Positions 22,401 through 34,450 of a DNA stretch of 64,000 bases are shown here, in pieces. A model generated the notes under the pieces. That model saw only the letters and a program-made list of their open reading frames with translations. It was not told where the DNA came from and did no database searches. This stretch comes from Acanthosepion pharaonis. Lineage: Eukaryota > Mollusca > Cephalopoda > Sepiida > Sepiidae. The position numbers and the translations under genes were made by a program. The stretch covers positions 1,125,001-1,189,000 of the forward strand of contig CAHIKZ030001200.1 in the NCBI GenBank assembly GCA_903632075.3, in the 5' to 3' direction. Numbering within the stretch: position 1 is the stretch's first letter; each line of letters starts with the position of its first letter.

Positions 22401-23285
22401 ATTTTTTCTTGATTCTCCTTAATATTTTAAGACCGATTTGTTATGTCGTATTTTCGTTTTGTTTAGAATTTTAGTTGGCGAAGACTCATTCTATTCAGGT
22501 ACTGGTTCGTTCAGTTGCATTTCCCGAATAAATATTATGGATATTTTATAGAATATTTTGTGATGTCAATGAACACATGTGTGGCATTTTGTGATGCCAA
22601 CCAATATTTGCTGTCACTTTCGTAATGCTCGTTGTAATTGAGACTTTGTAATCGCTGTTACAACTATAGGAACGCCGTTAAACAATACTGGTGTCAGATG
22701 CCTTCGAATAGTATTCGTAGTAATACTACTTTCTTCATAGTACTCACTCGAATAGTAATCTGTATAGTGATCCGAACAGAGAAATAGTATAGTGAATAGA
22801 GTACAGAATAGCAGATCCGTATAGTAATAGAAGAAAGAGGGCAGTCAATTAGACACCACGCAAATTCCTATATATGCGTTCCCTCTATGGTCACGTGATC
22901 TACTTAATTCCATAATGGGATCCCCTGAGTTTACTCAATGGCGATCTAAATTCAAACTCAAGTGTCGACAGCCAGACTTTATTCCTTTATAATAGAATGC
23001 AGTTTTTTGGTATCCACGAGTTTCAGAACAAGTCTTAACATGCAGTAGATTGTTGTAAATAATTAAAAAGATCCATGATTGCAGTTTTCAGTGACTTTTG
23101 CAGCTGAAAATATACCCGATCACCTTCTTTTCTTGGAAGTTATAATCATTCAATACCTTATTTTTGATGGTACATTATTATTATTATTATTAGTAGTAGT
23201 AGTAGTAGTAGTATTTCCCCGGATAAGATCTTAATATTTGGTAATTAATGCATAGATAGCGAGTCACATTCAGCGGCCTTAGTGT
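22401..23285. other. No assignable feature; short trinucleotide run
   Basis: Several ATAGTAAT/ATAGTGA near-repeats at 22,705-22,830 and a (TTA)n(GTA)n run at 23,176-23,212. No coding signal. Confidence 0.4.
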
Positions 23286-23289
23286 AATG

Positions 23290-23890
23290 TTAATGGTAAT
23301 AACAACCGTTTCCCTACAAGGAAACATTTGGTATTCACTGACCGAGCAACCATTGGTATTCTATTTACACATTTCTTCACTCCTTGGCCATCAGACTGGG
23401 ATCAAAGTGTAGTATCTGTTTCCCTCATCTCTAAAAATAATAGTAATAATCGCCTTCTCCCTACAAGGAAACATTTAGTATTCATTGAACGAGCAGCCAG
23501 TACTGTTTTCGGTTAAAATTTTTATAAAAAAAATACTTTCTCATAAAATACTTTTTTTAAGGAAAACCTGTTTGACAAGTCCAGTTGCTGTTATAGCCCT
23601 TTTCAGTATTGATGGGAACTTCCTTCCTAAACTTTTATTTGAAGTGGGGTGGAATGTTAATATCTTGCTTATGTCATTATATTCTCTTCATTCATGCTAT
23701 CCATTTTAGTTTTATCTATTCTAGGGATGTAGTTTATCTTATTTGGTACAGTTCTTTGTGATTATGTAGCGCCAGTCCACAAGGTTTAAAGAAGAATAAT
23801 CTCCACCAAGACAATATAGGATTTACTCACTCGATACCATTTTTTCATAATTGATCTTAGTAAGCGGTAATATATAGCTGACAGTTTCGT
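23290..23890 (+). repeat. Dispersed repeat family D, copy 2 (head duplicated)
   Basis: Same landmarks as 3,430-3,880. The head (TCCCTACAAGGAAACATTT then GTATTCA-TGA) is present twice, at 23,310 and 23,457. The tail has TTCCTAAACTTTTATTTGAA, TTTGTGATTATGTAG and GCCAGTCCACAAG. Confidence 0.6.
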
Positions 23891-24590
23891 CGAGAATAAG
23901 GCAAGTCCTCTTCACCATAAGTGCCATTCGATTCTAGTTCTGATTCAGAAATATCTGCCCAAGTTTCTTAAAATGTCTCACATATTCTGCAAAGTAGTTA
24001 TATCTCTTTTTTCGTGGACATGCTTCCTGATATCATTTTTAATGATAGCCTGATCTTGAGATGCTATTATACTGATATCAATTGTCTCTTACTTTACCTA
24101 GAATTCCTTTTTTTTTTACTCTGTAGGGATCAGAAGATTATCTCCCTTTATGGGAAATAAGTCACATGGGTCGCGTAATGGGCGGCTTAGTGACGTCACT
24201 CCATACAGTGACGAAAGTGACAGTGAATTTCAGTTTGTTTACAGTAGTCAAATCGAAAGATTGCTTTCTTTAGACAATTGGACTAAGCTGAGGCTAATCC
24301 TCCTCTACAACAGCTTACAAGTTCTTTGTGTCGTTTCCCTTTGGGTATAAATCTTTCCCTGGTAAAGAAAGAAACTCTTGGGAAAACACGCTTTTCCTGT
24401 TCGTGTTATATGTCCTCGCCTGAGATATAGTAGATTGATCCGGCCTGTTTGAATCTAGAGTCTTAAATATAGCTTCTCCAGACACAGAAGTATCTCCTTA
24501 TTATATCTAAGATCCTTTCATTTTCATTCTCCTTACATTCAAGTTTGCTGTTTAGATGATATATATATGGCACTGTTTTCCGCGTGTGGC
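23891..24590. other. No assignable feature
   Basis: A 66-codon plus frame at 24,150-24,350 in a less AT-rich stretch has an acidic start and a hydrophobic end but no family I recognise. Confidence 0.35.
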
Positions 24591-24800
24591 ACGTGTATAT
24601 GTGTATACATAGTTTTGTATATACCTTAGTGGTATAAATTTGTCTCTGAGAACAAAGCATCTTTTGTCATTCAGTTTTCTTTTAGCCATTCCGTTCTCGT
24701 TCGAGAAATACAGTGTTATTATATCATGGATATATTAATGCTCAAAAGGGGGTAAATGCAAATGTGAGAATAAATCTTTCTTCCATGGCCCTCTCCTGTT
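24590..24800 (+). repeat. Dispersed repeat family E, copy 1
   Basis: GGCACGTGTATATGTG, GAGAACAAAGCATC, CATTCAGTTTTC, AGCCATTCCGTTCT, GAAATACAGTGTTAT and ATAAATCTTTCT recur in the same order at 48,820-49,040. It resembles part of an LTR or a MITE, but I cannot delimit ends. Confidence 0.6.
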
Positions 24801-24910
24801 ACAACAGTATCTCTATTCGGACTAACGTCCTCATCTTTGTTGCTGCTTATCACAACGTTACGGTCATTGTGCCTTCTTGAGGTTATTAGTCCAAATGTAA
24901 ACAATTATTG
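24795..24910 (-). repeat. Family G fragment, minus copy
   Basis: The minus strand has CTCAAGAAGGCACAATGACC, GTAACGTTGTGAT, AGCAACAAAGATGAGGACG and TTAGTCCGAATAG; the CTGAAGA/GAAA motif is degraded. Confidence 0.6.
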
Positions 24911-25059
24911 TTCATCACCCCCACCCCAAAAGCTGGATGGCACAGCGACCGAATCACTGTAGTAATAGAAACTATGATGAGCATAATAGTCCAAATATAA
25001 TGTAAAATCTCTGTTCAATTCAGTTTTTGTTGGGATGGTGAGCAATCATTGTTTACATT

Positions 25060-25180
25060 CAGACTAACGTTCACATGAGAGAAACCTGAAGAAGGTCAGA
25101 GGGCAAAACCACCGAAATGCTGTTATATTAGCAACAAAGATCAGGACATTAGTCCGTGTATAAATAATGGAAAGAGAAAT
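25060..25180 (+). repeat. Family G fragment, plus copy
   Basis: CCTGAAGAAGGTCAGAGGGC, ACCGAAATGCTG, TTAGCAACAAAGATCAGGAC and ATTAGTCCGTG. It is inverted relative to the copies on both sides. Confidence 0.65.
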
Positions 25181-25194
25181 TTATATTTTCTGCC

Positions 25195-25395
25195 TGAATT
25201 TCTGGGATGAGGAGTTATCATTTATATTCGGAATATTATCCTGATCTTTGTTGTTTCTATCACAAACTTCTGGTCGTTGTGTCCTCCGGCTTCCTCTGGT
25301 ATATATCAGTCTGGGTAACCGACAGGGAATTCTGACCTCAAGCCTTTATTTAATCCACGGGGATAAACTGTTCTTGTTCCACTGCTCCTGTCTAT
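25195..25395 (-). repeat. Family G fragment, minus copy
   Basis: Minus strand: GTGGAACAAGAACAGTTTAT, AATAAAGGCTTGAGG, AGGAAGCCGGAGGACACAAC, GACCAGAAGTTTGTGAT and AGATCAGGATAATATTCCG. It is degraded around the core motif. Confidence 0.55.
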
Positions 25396-25431
25396 CGTTT
25401 AGCTTTTATTTTTATTTATTATTGTTCAGAC

Positions 25432-25690
25432 AATAGCCTAGTTGGTAAAAGCGTCGGTGTGTGAATTTGATGATATAGTGGTCGTGAGTTCAATACCTGG
25501 GTCAGGCAGTGTGTATTTTCACTCAGTGGAAATGAGTGAACATTAATTAATTAATATTATTATCCATGGTTCCTTAGGAAATATATGAATCCATCTCTTC
25601 TCCGCTTACTGGTACCTATATTCTTGGCTGATAACCTACTGCGGGAATTCCTCTCCCTCGTCAGTCAGGAATTGAAAGCGAAATGATTGA
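25432..25690 (+). mobile_element. Chimeric SINE: SINE-C head with SINE-A-like tail
   Basis: A-box-like CTAGTTGGTAAAAGCG and B-box-like GTGAGTTCAATACCTGG form the head (compare 7,783-7,862). The 3' half has ATATGAATCC, CTTCTCC, AACCTACTGCGGGAA and CCTCGTCAGTCAGG, which is the SINE-A tail. It therefore joins the head of one family to the tail of another. Confidence 0.65.
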
Positions 25691-26494
25691 CAATACGTCT
25701 ATCAGATATGGAACTGGAACAACTGTTTTATTTACTCGGGGAGCAGAGTCCATACATTGAACTTGGGGCTGCGAGGAGAGCGTGATAGATTTATTTGACT
25801 GATTAAATACTATTTTATGCGTTTACAGAGATGAAAAATACGATCTTCTAGAATTATTGTATCTTTTATTGCTAGGGATTATCGTAGCGTATTTTTCATC
25901 CTTTTCTTGACCAAACCGATTGCTCCTCCCACCATTAGTGCTTTTGTGGTTTTCATGCTTAATATTTTTCACAATATCTATTCTACATCTTTATTTCGAA
26001 GAGTTTTATCTTTATTTTGTTTTAGGGCGGCAGAACTTCCTGTGATGAGTTAGCCTTAATTTATTTATCAGTTTCGATTGCCATATTGCGCGAAGCATCG
26101 TTTTCTGTTACACCTGTTGGTTCATTCTAACCGTATTTGTCTTTGATGTTAGAGTGATTACAGATTGTCCAGAACGTTGTTGCTTCGTTCTGGCTTTGTA
26201 TCTATCCTGCTTTGTCAATCCCCTGCCTCCAGAGATGGTCCGTTCTTTCTGCTTGCTTGTTTCATATCCTCTACATTTGGTTGTTGTTACTTTTCAACAA
26301 CTGATTCCGGTATTTTACTAACACATATTCCAAGACAAAAATGTAGAAAACAGAAAGTGAGAGAATTTTTGAAACGCAAAAAAAATATTAAGCCTATTCA
26401 ACGAAGTAGAACCACCCTAAAACTACAAATAAAAATCTCCGAGAAATATAAACTGAGAAAATTAGTAGGTTGTCGGCTGTTTGTTTTTGCATTA
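25691..26494. other. No assignable feature
   Basis: The 142-codon plus frame (26,165-26,593) runs into an antisense SINE at its 3' end and has no domain, so I do not call it a gene. Confidence 0.45.
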
Positions 26495-26640
26495 GGCTGG
26501 TTGGCAACCAAGGCTATAGGGCCCAGTCTATCATTTCTTGGGGAAGAAGAGACGGGTGCATGCCTTTCCCAAGAGTATTTTGGGCATAAGTGAATGCAAT
26601 GAACCCGACAGAAATTCGAACACCGATTCGCCCATTCAAT
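26495..26640 (-). mobile_element. SINE-A fragment, minus strand
   Basis: The plus strand shows GGCAACCAAGGCTATAGGGC, CTTTCCCAAGAGTAT, GTGAATGCAATGAACC and AAATTCGAACACC, the reverse of SINE-A tail, core and B box. Confidence 0.7.
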
Positions 26641-28080
<1,440 letters not shown>

Positions 28081-28174
28081 GCTTTAATGTTTACGTACGC
28101 TCTGTCTCTGATACTGAACACTTTCTCCCATAAATATCAGTCAGTTATTGGCCATTCGTGATACCCGCTTAGAC

Positions 28175-28432
28175 AATCATGTATCTATTGGTACGTGACT
28201 GACGAGGCAGATTTTTTTTTTCCGCAGTTGATTACCATTTTTTCTGCGGTAGACCAGTTGACATCCAAAGCTATTGAACGCAGTCTGTCCTGCTATTTAC
28301 CCATAGCTGGGGGAAGTGAAGAGAATTCATACCTTTCCCAAGGGTAATAGCACGTCAGTGAATATAATGGATTCGACTGGAATAATAACTCGGCTCCACG
28401 ATTCCTCAATCCGAGCCGCTATCCGTTGCCTC
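28175..28432 (-). mobile_element. SINE-A, nearly complete, minus strand
   Basis: The plus strand has ATCATGTATC, GACTGACGAGGCAG, CTGCGGTAGACCAGTTG, CATCCAAAGCTATTGAAC, CTGTCCTGCTATTTACCC, CATACCTTTCCC, AAGGGTAATAGCACG, AATGGATTCGACTGGAA and a CTCCACGATTCCTCAATCCG head. It retains nearly all regions; the B box is changed (ATAATAACTCGG). Confidence 0.85.
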
Positions 28433-28444
28433 ATATTTCTTCAT

Positions 28445-28449
28445 TCATA

Positions 28450-28513
<64 letters not shown>
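28445..28513. repeat. (TA)n microsatellite
   Basis: About 33 TA units joined to the 5' end of a minus-strand SINE-A. Confidence 0.98.
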
Positions 28514-28515
<2 letters not shown>

Positions 28516-28602
28516 TGTGTAAAATCCAGGTATAAAGAGATCAATATAAAGAAAACAACAGATAACACTTCCATGCCTTTCGGGATTAACGTTTTCCTTG
28601 TG

Positions 28603-28785
<183 letters not shown>

Positions 28786-29078
28786 GCGAACACATATTTC
28801 AATTGAGCACTGTTGAGTTATAAGCTAATTCTATAACCAACAGCCACCTGCATTGATGCAAAGCTCTTCAATAAAAGGAATTGGACCATTCTGGCTGATT
28901 GGAATTTGTTTACATTCGTAAAAACAATACGCTAGATTTAGTTGTTTCTCTCTGTCGAATGAAGATAGCTCAGTGGTAGAAACTCTGACTGATCGTTTGG
29001 GTTTCGATCGGGGCTTGGGGTATTCGGATGTCTAGTCACTGAGGGCTGTGATACAAGGAAACAGTACTGTCTGCGAAT
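28786..29078. other. No assignable feature
   Basis: About 290 bases between microsatellites. TAGCTCAGTGGTAGAAACTC (28,966) and GGTTTCGATCGGGG resemble tRNA A and B boxes, so a degenerate tRNA-derived SINE is possible. Confidence 0.4.
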
Positions 29079-29094
29079 CACGCACACACACACG

Positions 29095-29175
<81 letters not shown>
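29079..29175. repeat. (CA)n(TA)n microsatellite
   Basis: About 16 CA/CG units, then about 31 TA units. Confidence 0.98.
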
Positions 29176-29178
<3 letters not shown>

Positions 29179-29500
29179 GTCTCATAAGTTTTACATATGG
29201 TTTTATCATTATATTTTTTATATATATATATTTCAGATGTCCTTAAAGACACATTTGAATAAAGTGCAACGAATTGGTGTCATTCTGGGGACCGGTACAT
29301 GAAGCAGTCACACTTGCTTTTTGACTTTGAGTGGGGTCATTTGAACACCATGGTGTGTATCAGGAAAAAAATATAAAATATAAATCATCTCAACACAATT
29401 ACAAACAGCTCCAGCTGCGCTTGAACGTGTTCTTCCTCAGTGAAGGACCTGCATTGAAGACTGTTTCCAAGAAAATAGTAGCTATGTATGGAAATTTTAT
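29176..29500 (+). pseudogene. Possible mariner/IS630-like transposase N-terminal remnant
   Basis: Starts GGGTGTCTCATAAG, a common type of terminal sequence for these elements, then reads MSLKTHLNKVQRIGVILGTG with later frames containing FEHHGVYQEK and PALKTVSKKIVAMYG. I recognise the start only loosely as the helix-turn-helix beginning of a transposase. Several stops and shifts. Confidence 0.3.
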
Positions 29501-29506
29501 AGGAAA

Positions 29507-29550
<44 letters not shown>

Positions 29551-29553
29551 GAA

Positions 29554-29600
<47 letters not shown>
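29507..29600. repeat. Two (TA)n arrays around a short GGGAAACCC palindrome-like spacer
   Basis: TA arrays at 29,507-29,548 and 29,558-29,600. The spacer GGGAAACCCT and the preceding GGAAACCA suggest a small duplication of the array plus its flank. Confidence 0.9.
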
Positions 29601-29603
<3 letters not shown>

Positions 29604-30035
29604 TCCAGGTATTGTATTACAATTTTAATTCTAATTTCTGAGAAGGTTATGTAGTACAACAAAAAGAAAAACATTAAGATAATGGGAAAATACAACAGCC
29701 TAAACATTGTAAGTATAACAGCCAAGATAAGGGCGTTAATCCATGTCATATAATCTATACAATAATAGGACTTACCCTTTTTTTTCGTTGATTCCTTAGT
29801 TCATATGATTCATTTCGACCTGGTAATACCTCACAAATAATGGACTCTTCTGTTTTAATCATGTAGAAAATGAGGAAATTTGAATGAAAAAAAGAAAGGA
29901 AGACAGAAGTGTTTAATGGTTGCTTCTGTGAAATGGAAAAAAAATTATAAATTTCAAATATTTTAGTGTGTACCCACTAACGGCCATATTTATGATTGCT
30001 ATTAAAATATTTTTACAATGTGATTCGTTCTGGAT
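29601..30035. other. No assignable feature
   Basis: AT-rich, unassigned. Confidence 0.35.
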
Positions 30036-30408
30036 ATGACGATGAACTACATCCCGCAGCAAAACTCTGATCAGGAGGTTTTGAGGAGCGCGGAATGACC
30101 TTTTTATATTGTTGTTGTTTCCATTTCACCCTGACTAGGGATGGTAGCACCTGTTAGGGTCCCAGCTATGGGCAAATAGATAACCCGCAAACTGGGATCA
30201 ACACACTATAAAAATAGAATTTTATAGAACAAATAACAGTAATCGTTTTTTGAAAATAAATATTACCAGTCATAGATTTGACTCTCAACAAAAACCCTCC
30301 TTACAAAAATACTTCAATGAAACCTGATCCACAAACCGATTTCTTACAAAGAATATATATTCTATTCACTCGAATATATGCTAAAAATCTTGTCGGCATT
30401 GCGGCTGA
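30036..30408 (-). repeat. Dispersed repeat family T, copy 1
   Basis: About 80 percent similar, by eye, to 31,726-32,110: GACGAT-AACTACATCC, GGTTTTGAGGAGCG, GGTAGCACCT, GATTTCTTACAAAGAATA and TTGTCGGCATT. Copy 2 runs directly into a minus-strand transposase C-terminus, so this is probably the 3' non-coding end of the same transposon family. Confidence 0.75.
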
Positions 30409-30514
30409 TATGCCGAAAACGGTTGATACGTCGTTAGCATTAGGTTAGGAATGCCGTAAAATAAAATAAACTAATAAACCAAACCAGACCAAACTAGGTA
30501 GTAAGGGAAATTCT

Positions 30515-30745
30515 ACGGATATTTTAGTCATAGGCTTAGTCAATCATTATTTGGGATTGTCAATCGGAGAGCCGAGTTCCAATTCCGCTGGATTCGTTAT
30601 ATTCACCTCTTCTCCCTCCATCTATGGGTTAATTAGTAATTATCTCCAAAAAAAATTCTTCAACCTAAAAACATTTTCTGACTTTAAACAGCCTGTAAAG
30701 GGTTGATAAGCCGTAGAAAGCGAACCAATCAATCAATCTACGTAT
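30515..30745 (+). mobile_element. SINE-B copy
   Basis: Head GAGAGCCGAGTTCCAATTCC, core CATCTATGGGTTAATTAG, tail TTATCTCC, AAATTCTTCAACC, GTAAAGGGTTGATAAGCCG and AATCAATCAATC. The B box has changed from GTTCGAAT to GTTCCAAT. Confidence 0.8.
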
Positions 30746-30749
30746 CTTA

Positions 30750-31090
30750 TATTGCAAACATTAATCAATGCTGGTTGAATTACTGGTTCTAATAGGATCG
30801 CTCCGCTGTCTAGGTTAAATAAATCCGGCGAGAAATTGTTTTCCTGCCTTGAGCTCCTTTCTTCTTTTTGCGTATTTGCTCAATTTATTTTCTATCGGGA
30901 TGCAGGCGGCTTGTTCCCAATAAATGATCTGCGTTGTCATAATACCTTTCCCGAATAAAGCTTTCCTAGCAGTTCAAATAAGTGTTTGCGCGTTACATCA
31001 CCGAAAGCTTTTTTTCGTCGTCAGTGAAACATAGGTATACGCTCTTCTTTGTAATCTTCCTTTAAAGATAGACGCCTACACAGGATCTTA
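30750..31090 (-). pseudogene. LINE family 2 reverse transcriptase fragment
   Basis: Minus-strand text over two or three frames: EYTYVSLTT-KSF (for the FTDYEKAFD motif A), RNAQTLI, GKGIMTTQIIYWEQAACIPI, then FSPDLFNLDSGAIL (motif B region) and NVCNIRYVD, a changed YADD. Same RT as at 19.85 kb but more decayed. Confidence 0.7.
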
Positions 31091-31725
31091 ATACTCAGAA
31101 GGAAAGCCGATTAATGGCTTCTGTTTACGTGATAAGGTCGTTTCATCCTATTAAAAACATTCACAATAACTAACAAGATAATTTACATTCCATATATAAT
31201 TTTAGACTCTTTAAAGACCGGCTAATATATATTACTTTTCTACTTCTTTGCAATGATTGTCTTCTTACAGCACTGTCGTGAAATGCGTTTATAATTATTT
31301 TATTAGATTTTCGCTTGTTATCTTTTGCATTGGGACTAATGGATTTTGTAGTGATGTGTCGCTTCGATTCCTCACACAAATACGAGTTCCAGACATTAAA
31401 AAAAAACAACTAGAAAACAATAAAATTAAAATAAATGGCGCTGGTTTAGAGACGACACGTTCAAATATTTTCTAAGAAACAAAGTCAAAAACTCCAGGAC
31501 ATATTTTAATGATATCAAGAATAAAGTTGTTTTTGCTACATTTTTTCGTGTGGATATTATTTGCGAAAACTCACGAAATGGCTTTTAAAATTCAAAATGT
31601 TTAGTCAGTATTTTCCTCGTGTATTTCTCGCTAGTGATTTATATTGTTCTATACATTATCCATTATATATATTTTTAATATATTTTAATATTTCTTTTTT
31701 TATATCCCATTATATGCCTGTCCTT
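31090..31725. other. No assignable feature
   Basis: Unassigned AT-rich sequence with short opposing frames. Confidence 0.35.
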
Positions 31726-32110
31726 AGTATGACGATAAACTACATCCGGCAGTAAGGCCTCTGACAGGTAGGTTTTGAGGAGCGTAAAACCACCTCTTTC
31801 TTGCTGTTGTTCTCAGATTCTCCCTGACCTGCAGTGGTAGCACCTTTTATGATCCCAGCTATAGTTTAATAGGTAACGCCAAACTGGGGTGAAAGCATTA
31901 TGAAAGTACAAAAATGTATTTTTATAGTAGAAATGACAGCAATACCTTTTTGAAAAAAAAAAGCAGTATTACCAGCAATACATTTGAGTCTCGATAAAAA
32001 CCCTCTTTACAAAAATACGTCAATGAAACCTGATCTAAAAACTGATTTCTTACAAAGAATACATATTCCATTCAGACGAACCTACCTTAAAAATCATGTC
32101 GGCATTAAAT
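31726..32110 (-). repeat. Dispersed repeat family T, copy 2
   Basis: Second copy of the block at 30,036-30,408. Its distal end joins the transposase remnant at 32,100-32,465. Confidence 0.75.
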
Positions 32111-32465
32111 AATACATGTACTCGAAATGTCCTCCTTCAGTATTGCAATATTCCTCGAGCCTCTTCAGGACACCATGACACAGTACGACAGAAATCCCGA
32201 TCCTCCTCAATATCAATAAATACTACTGAAATGTACTTTTTTCAATTCGCCCACGGTGTGAGGATTTCTCTCATAAACCTTGTACTTTACTACACGTCCC
32301 CAGAAAAAAAATCCATTGGTGTCACGTCGGGTGAACGTGATAGTCGTTCGATGATACTCCTTCTTCCTAACCAACTCTGTGGAAAAGTTTATGGTTTCTG
32401 CCAAAACATAATGGGGAGGTACCCCATCTTGCTGAAAGAACAGCTATGGTTTGTATAAATTAGAT
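32100..32465 (-). pseudogene. Transposase C-terminal remnant (IS630/mariner superfamily)
   Basis: The minus strand reads LFFQQDGVPPHY in the first frame piece, then NFSTELVRKK, TRRDTNGFFFWG, YKVYERNPHTVGELK and a final CVM-RGSRNIAILKED. In the family the corresponding text is FQQDGAPPH, SPDLTPMDFFLWG and VYxxxPxTxxELK. The D in QQDG is the second catalytic residue; the third lies in the DFFLWG segment, here changed to GFFFWG. Frameshifts and losses make it inactive. Family T supplies its 3' flank. Confidence 0.8.
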
Positions 32466-32595
32466 CTAAAACGTCAAACAAATAGTAATTGTAAACCTAC
32501 TTTTGGTCCAGGCTGTATTTAGAGAATTATTCTCATGTTTCTTTTCGTATAGCTTTATATTTTTCGTTATATTTATTCATATTTTCTCTGATATT

Positions 32596-32596
32596 T

Positions 32597-32661
<65 letters not shown>
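32596..32661. repeat. (TA)n microsatellite
   Basis: About 33 TA units. Confidence 0.98.
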
Positions 32662-32666
<5 letters not shown>

Positions 32667-32734
32667 TAGTTTAAGTAAAGTATTGCTCAGTGTTTTTTAA
32701 GTATGTATTAATACATATAAATAGTTCACACGCC

Positions 32735-32900
32735 GACAGTACGACTCGGAGTTTCATGTACCACGCAATCATCAGTTACTAAGAGCTTATCACAATCTAG
32801 TAAATACTTCTGGGTCAAGAGACTCAGAAATATTAACTCGTTCTCAGTATCTTACGATTGCGTCGTGCATGAAACTCCGAGTTCTACTGTCAGCGCGAGG
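32735..32900. other. Inverted pair of hammerhead-like motifs (family HHL)
   Basis: Minus strand 32,743-32,775: CTGATGA, T-TGC...ACA-T, GAAA, then ACTCCGAGTC. Plus strand 32,855-32,883: ACGA, T-TGC-loop-GCA-T, GAAA (32,871) and ACTCCGAGTT. The two form an imperfect inverted repeat with arms of about 45 bases (CCGACAGTACGACTCGGAGT against ACTCCGAGTTCTACTGTCAG) and a 75-base spacer. Confidence 0.65.
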
Positions 32901-32901
32901 C

Positions 32902-32902
<1 letters not shown>

Positions 32903-32981
<79 letters not shown>
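32903..32981. repeat. (CA)n(TA)n microsatellite
   Basis: About 22 CA units followed by about 16 TA units, abutting the inverted pair. Confidence 0.98.
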
Positions 32982-32982
<1 letters not shown>

Positions 32983-33426
32983 TGTTGTAACGTAGAAAGG
33001 GTTACTGAATGACGAATAACCAAAACGGCAGTTGGAAATGAAATGGTCATCTTTATAACATCAACAAAAAACAATACTCGCCAGTGGCGTGAAGCAGGTA
33101 AACCACTGCTAATGGTGGACTAAGACTGCATATTTTTATTTATTGTATAGAAATACAATTATGGCACAAGGCTTCGAATAGGGGGAATGGATTGAAGCTG
33201 ATCTTCACTGACTATCTTATACCTAGCTCATCCGACTCACGACCGATTCACGCGTTAGAATTTGCGCATTCACAATAAAAAAACTCACCGGTCACCAATC
33301 AAACCTCCATATACGATAATGCCGCATCCTCTTGGGTAACGCAACCCCACCCACCCCCGTGATATAAAAATTTGATGATAATAACTACTTAGAAAGCATA
33401 TAACCCCACTTACAATAGTGTCCAAC

Positions 33427-33469
<43 letters not shown>

Positions 33470-33689
33470 AACAAAAATAAAAACAAAAATTCAACAACAT
33501 TTATTCACGTCCGTTTATTAAGCATTAAATTACATCACTAAGCATCGTCCATAGTTTACCTTGACTTTCACTGTTAGCCTCAAGAATATCTCTGATCGCT
33601 CTTGAAATTTAAAAAATTAGAAAACTGTTGTAACCTAGAAAGGATTACTGAATGAGGAATAACCAAAACAGATGTTGGAAATAAAATGG

Positions 33690-33690
<1 letters not shown>
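32982..33690 (+). repeat. Direct repeat pair with TGGCACAAGGC-containing spacer
   Basis: A 70-base block (CTGTTGTAACGTAGAAAGG, GAATGACGAATAACCAAAAC, GTTGGAAATGAAATGGT) at 32,982-33,053 recurs at 33,626-33,691, in both cases next to a TA array. The spacer has ATTATGGCACAAGGCTTCGA at 33,160, similar to the SINE-D tail, and a (TA)n array at 33,427-33,466. Confidence 0.7.

Positions 33691-33746
<56 letters not shown>
33691..33746. repeat. (TA)n microsatellite
   Basis: About 28 TA units. Confidence 0.98.
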
Positions 33747-33749
<3 letters not shown>

Positions 33750-33754
33750 TAAGG

Positions 33755-33920
33755 CCCAGGGGTCCACTCGAGGTAGAGGGTTACCTTAAAATTAGTTTAT
33801 ATGGACAGGAGGGGAAGATAACGCTTAACTCGAGACATGAACAGGTTAAGGTTGTAATTATCAGGGAAACATCCTCGTAGGAGTCTGTTCCATAGCGTAG
33901 GTGTGCGGGTGGTGTAAAGT
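33755..33920 (-). pseudogene. LINE family 1 3' terminal fragment
   Basis: The minus strand gives RTPTLWN-like text followed by LLR-FP-NYNLNLFMS (from TGTTCATGTCTCGAG) and a short tail ending at TACCTCGAGTGG. It is the last 50 codons of the LINE family 1 protein, degraded. Confidence 0.55.
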
Positions 33921-33924
33921 ATTA

Positions 33925-34083
33925 TAGCTCGGATTTGTTAATCAGACAACCGAGTTCCAATTCCATTAGTGTTCGTCATATTCACTTACCTGCAAATACC
34001 ATTATGGGTTAATTATTAGCACTGATATCACTAAATAATTATTATCTCAAAAAAAATTCTTATAATCTAAATTTTTTTTTTTT
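33925..34083 (+). mobile_element. SINE-B copy, 5' part, split by a LINE
   Basis: Head GACAACCGAGTTCCAATTCC, core ATTATGGGTTAATTA and start of tail ATTATCTC, AAATTCTTATAATC. It continues beyond the LINE at 34,404-34,450. Confidence 0.75.
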
Positions 34084-34404
34084 AAGCGTTTCACCCCAAG
34101 CAAGGCGGGAAGCCACTAGGATGCAAGGGGTTACAGGAAATAGCAAGATCAGATAGGAGTGATAGAAGAAAGGATGAGGGTAGTGGATAGATCAAGGCAA
34201 CTGGAGTTGTCGATTGACATTACACTTGAATAGCTGGAGATTATAGCTCGCAGGGAAACAGGAGAAGGGAAGGGTGTTCCACAGGCGAGAGGTGCGAGAC
34301 ATGAAGCTATTAGAGTAGAAGAGACGGCTACATTTAGGAGTTTCGAGTGAGGGGGTGAGAGCGGGATGCCAGCCTCGTAAGGCGCTGGAACTCGTGATGT
34401 CTGG
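34083..34404 (-). mobile_element. LINE family 1, 5'-truncated 3' end inserted in SINE-B
   Basis: The minus strand reads DITSSSALRGWHPALTPSLE, CSRLFYSNSFMSRTSRLWN, TLPFSCFPASYNLQLFKCNV, then NRQLQLP and a short 3' UTR CATCCTAGTGGCTTCCCGCC, ending with a T run on the plus strand (34,072-34,083), i.e. its poly-A. Only about 320 bases were inserted. The frame is almost uninterrupted over 80 codons, so it is one of the youngest LINE pieces here. Confidence 0.85.
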
Positions 34405-34450
34405 GTTTAAATAACCTACAAAGGTTTGATAAACCATAAAAACGAATCAA
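34404..34450 (+). mobile_element. SINE-B copy, 3' part
   Basis: TTTAAATAACCTACAAAGGT, TTGATAAACCATAAAAACG and AATCAAATC match the SINE-B tail and complete the copy begun at 33,925. Confidence 0.75.

Noticed and set aside
26165..26593. 142-codon plus-strand frame
   Set aside because: No domain, and its last third is antisense SINE-A.
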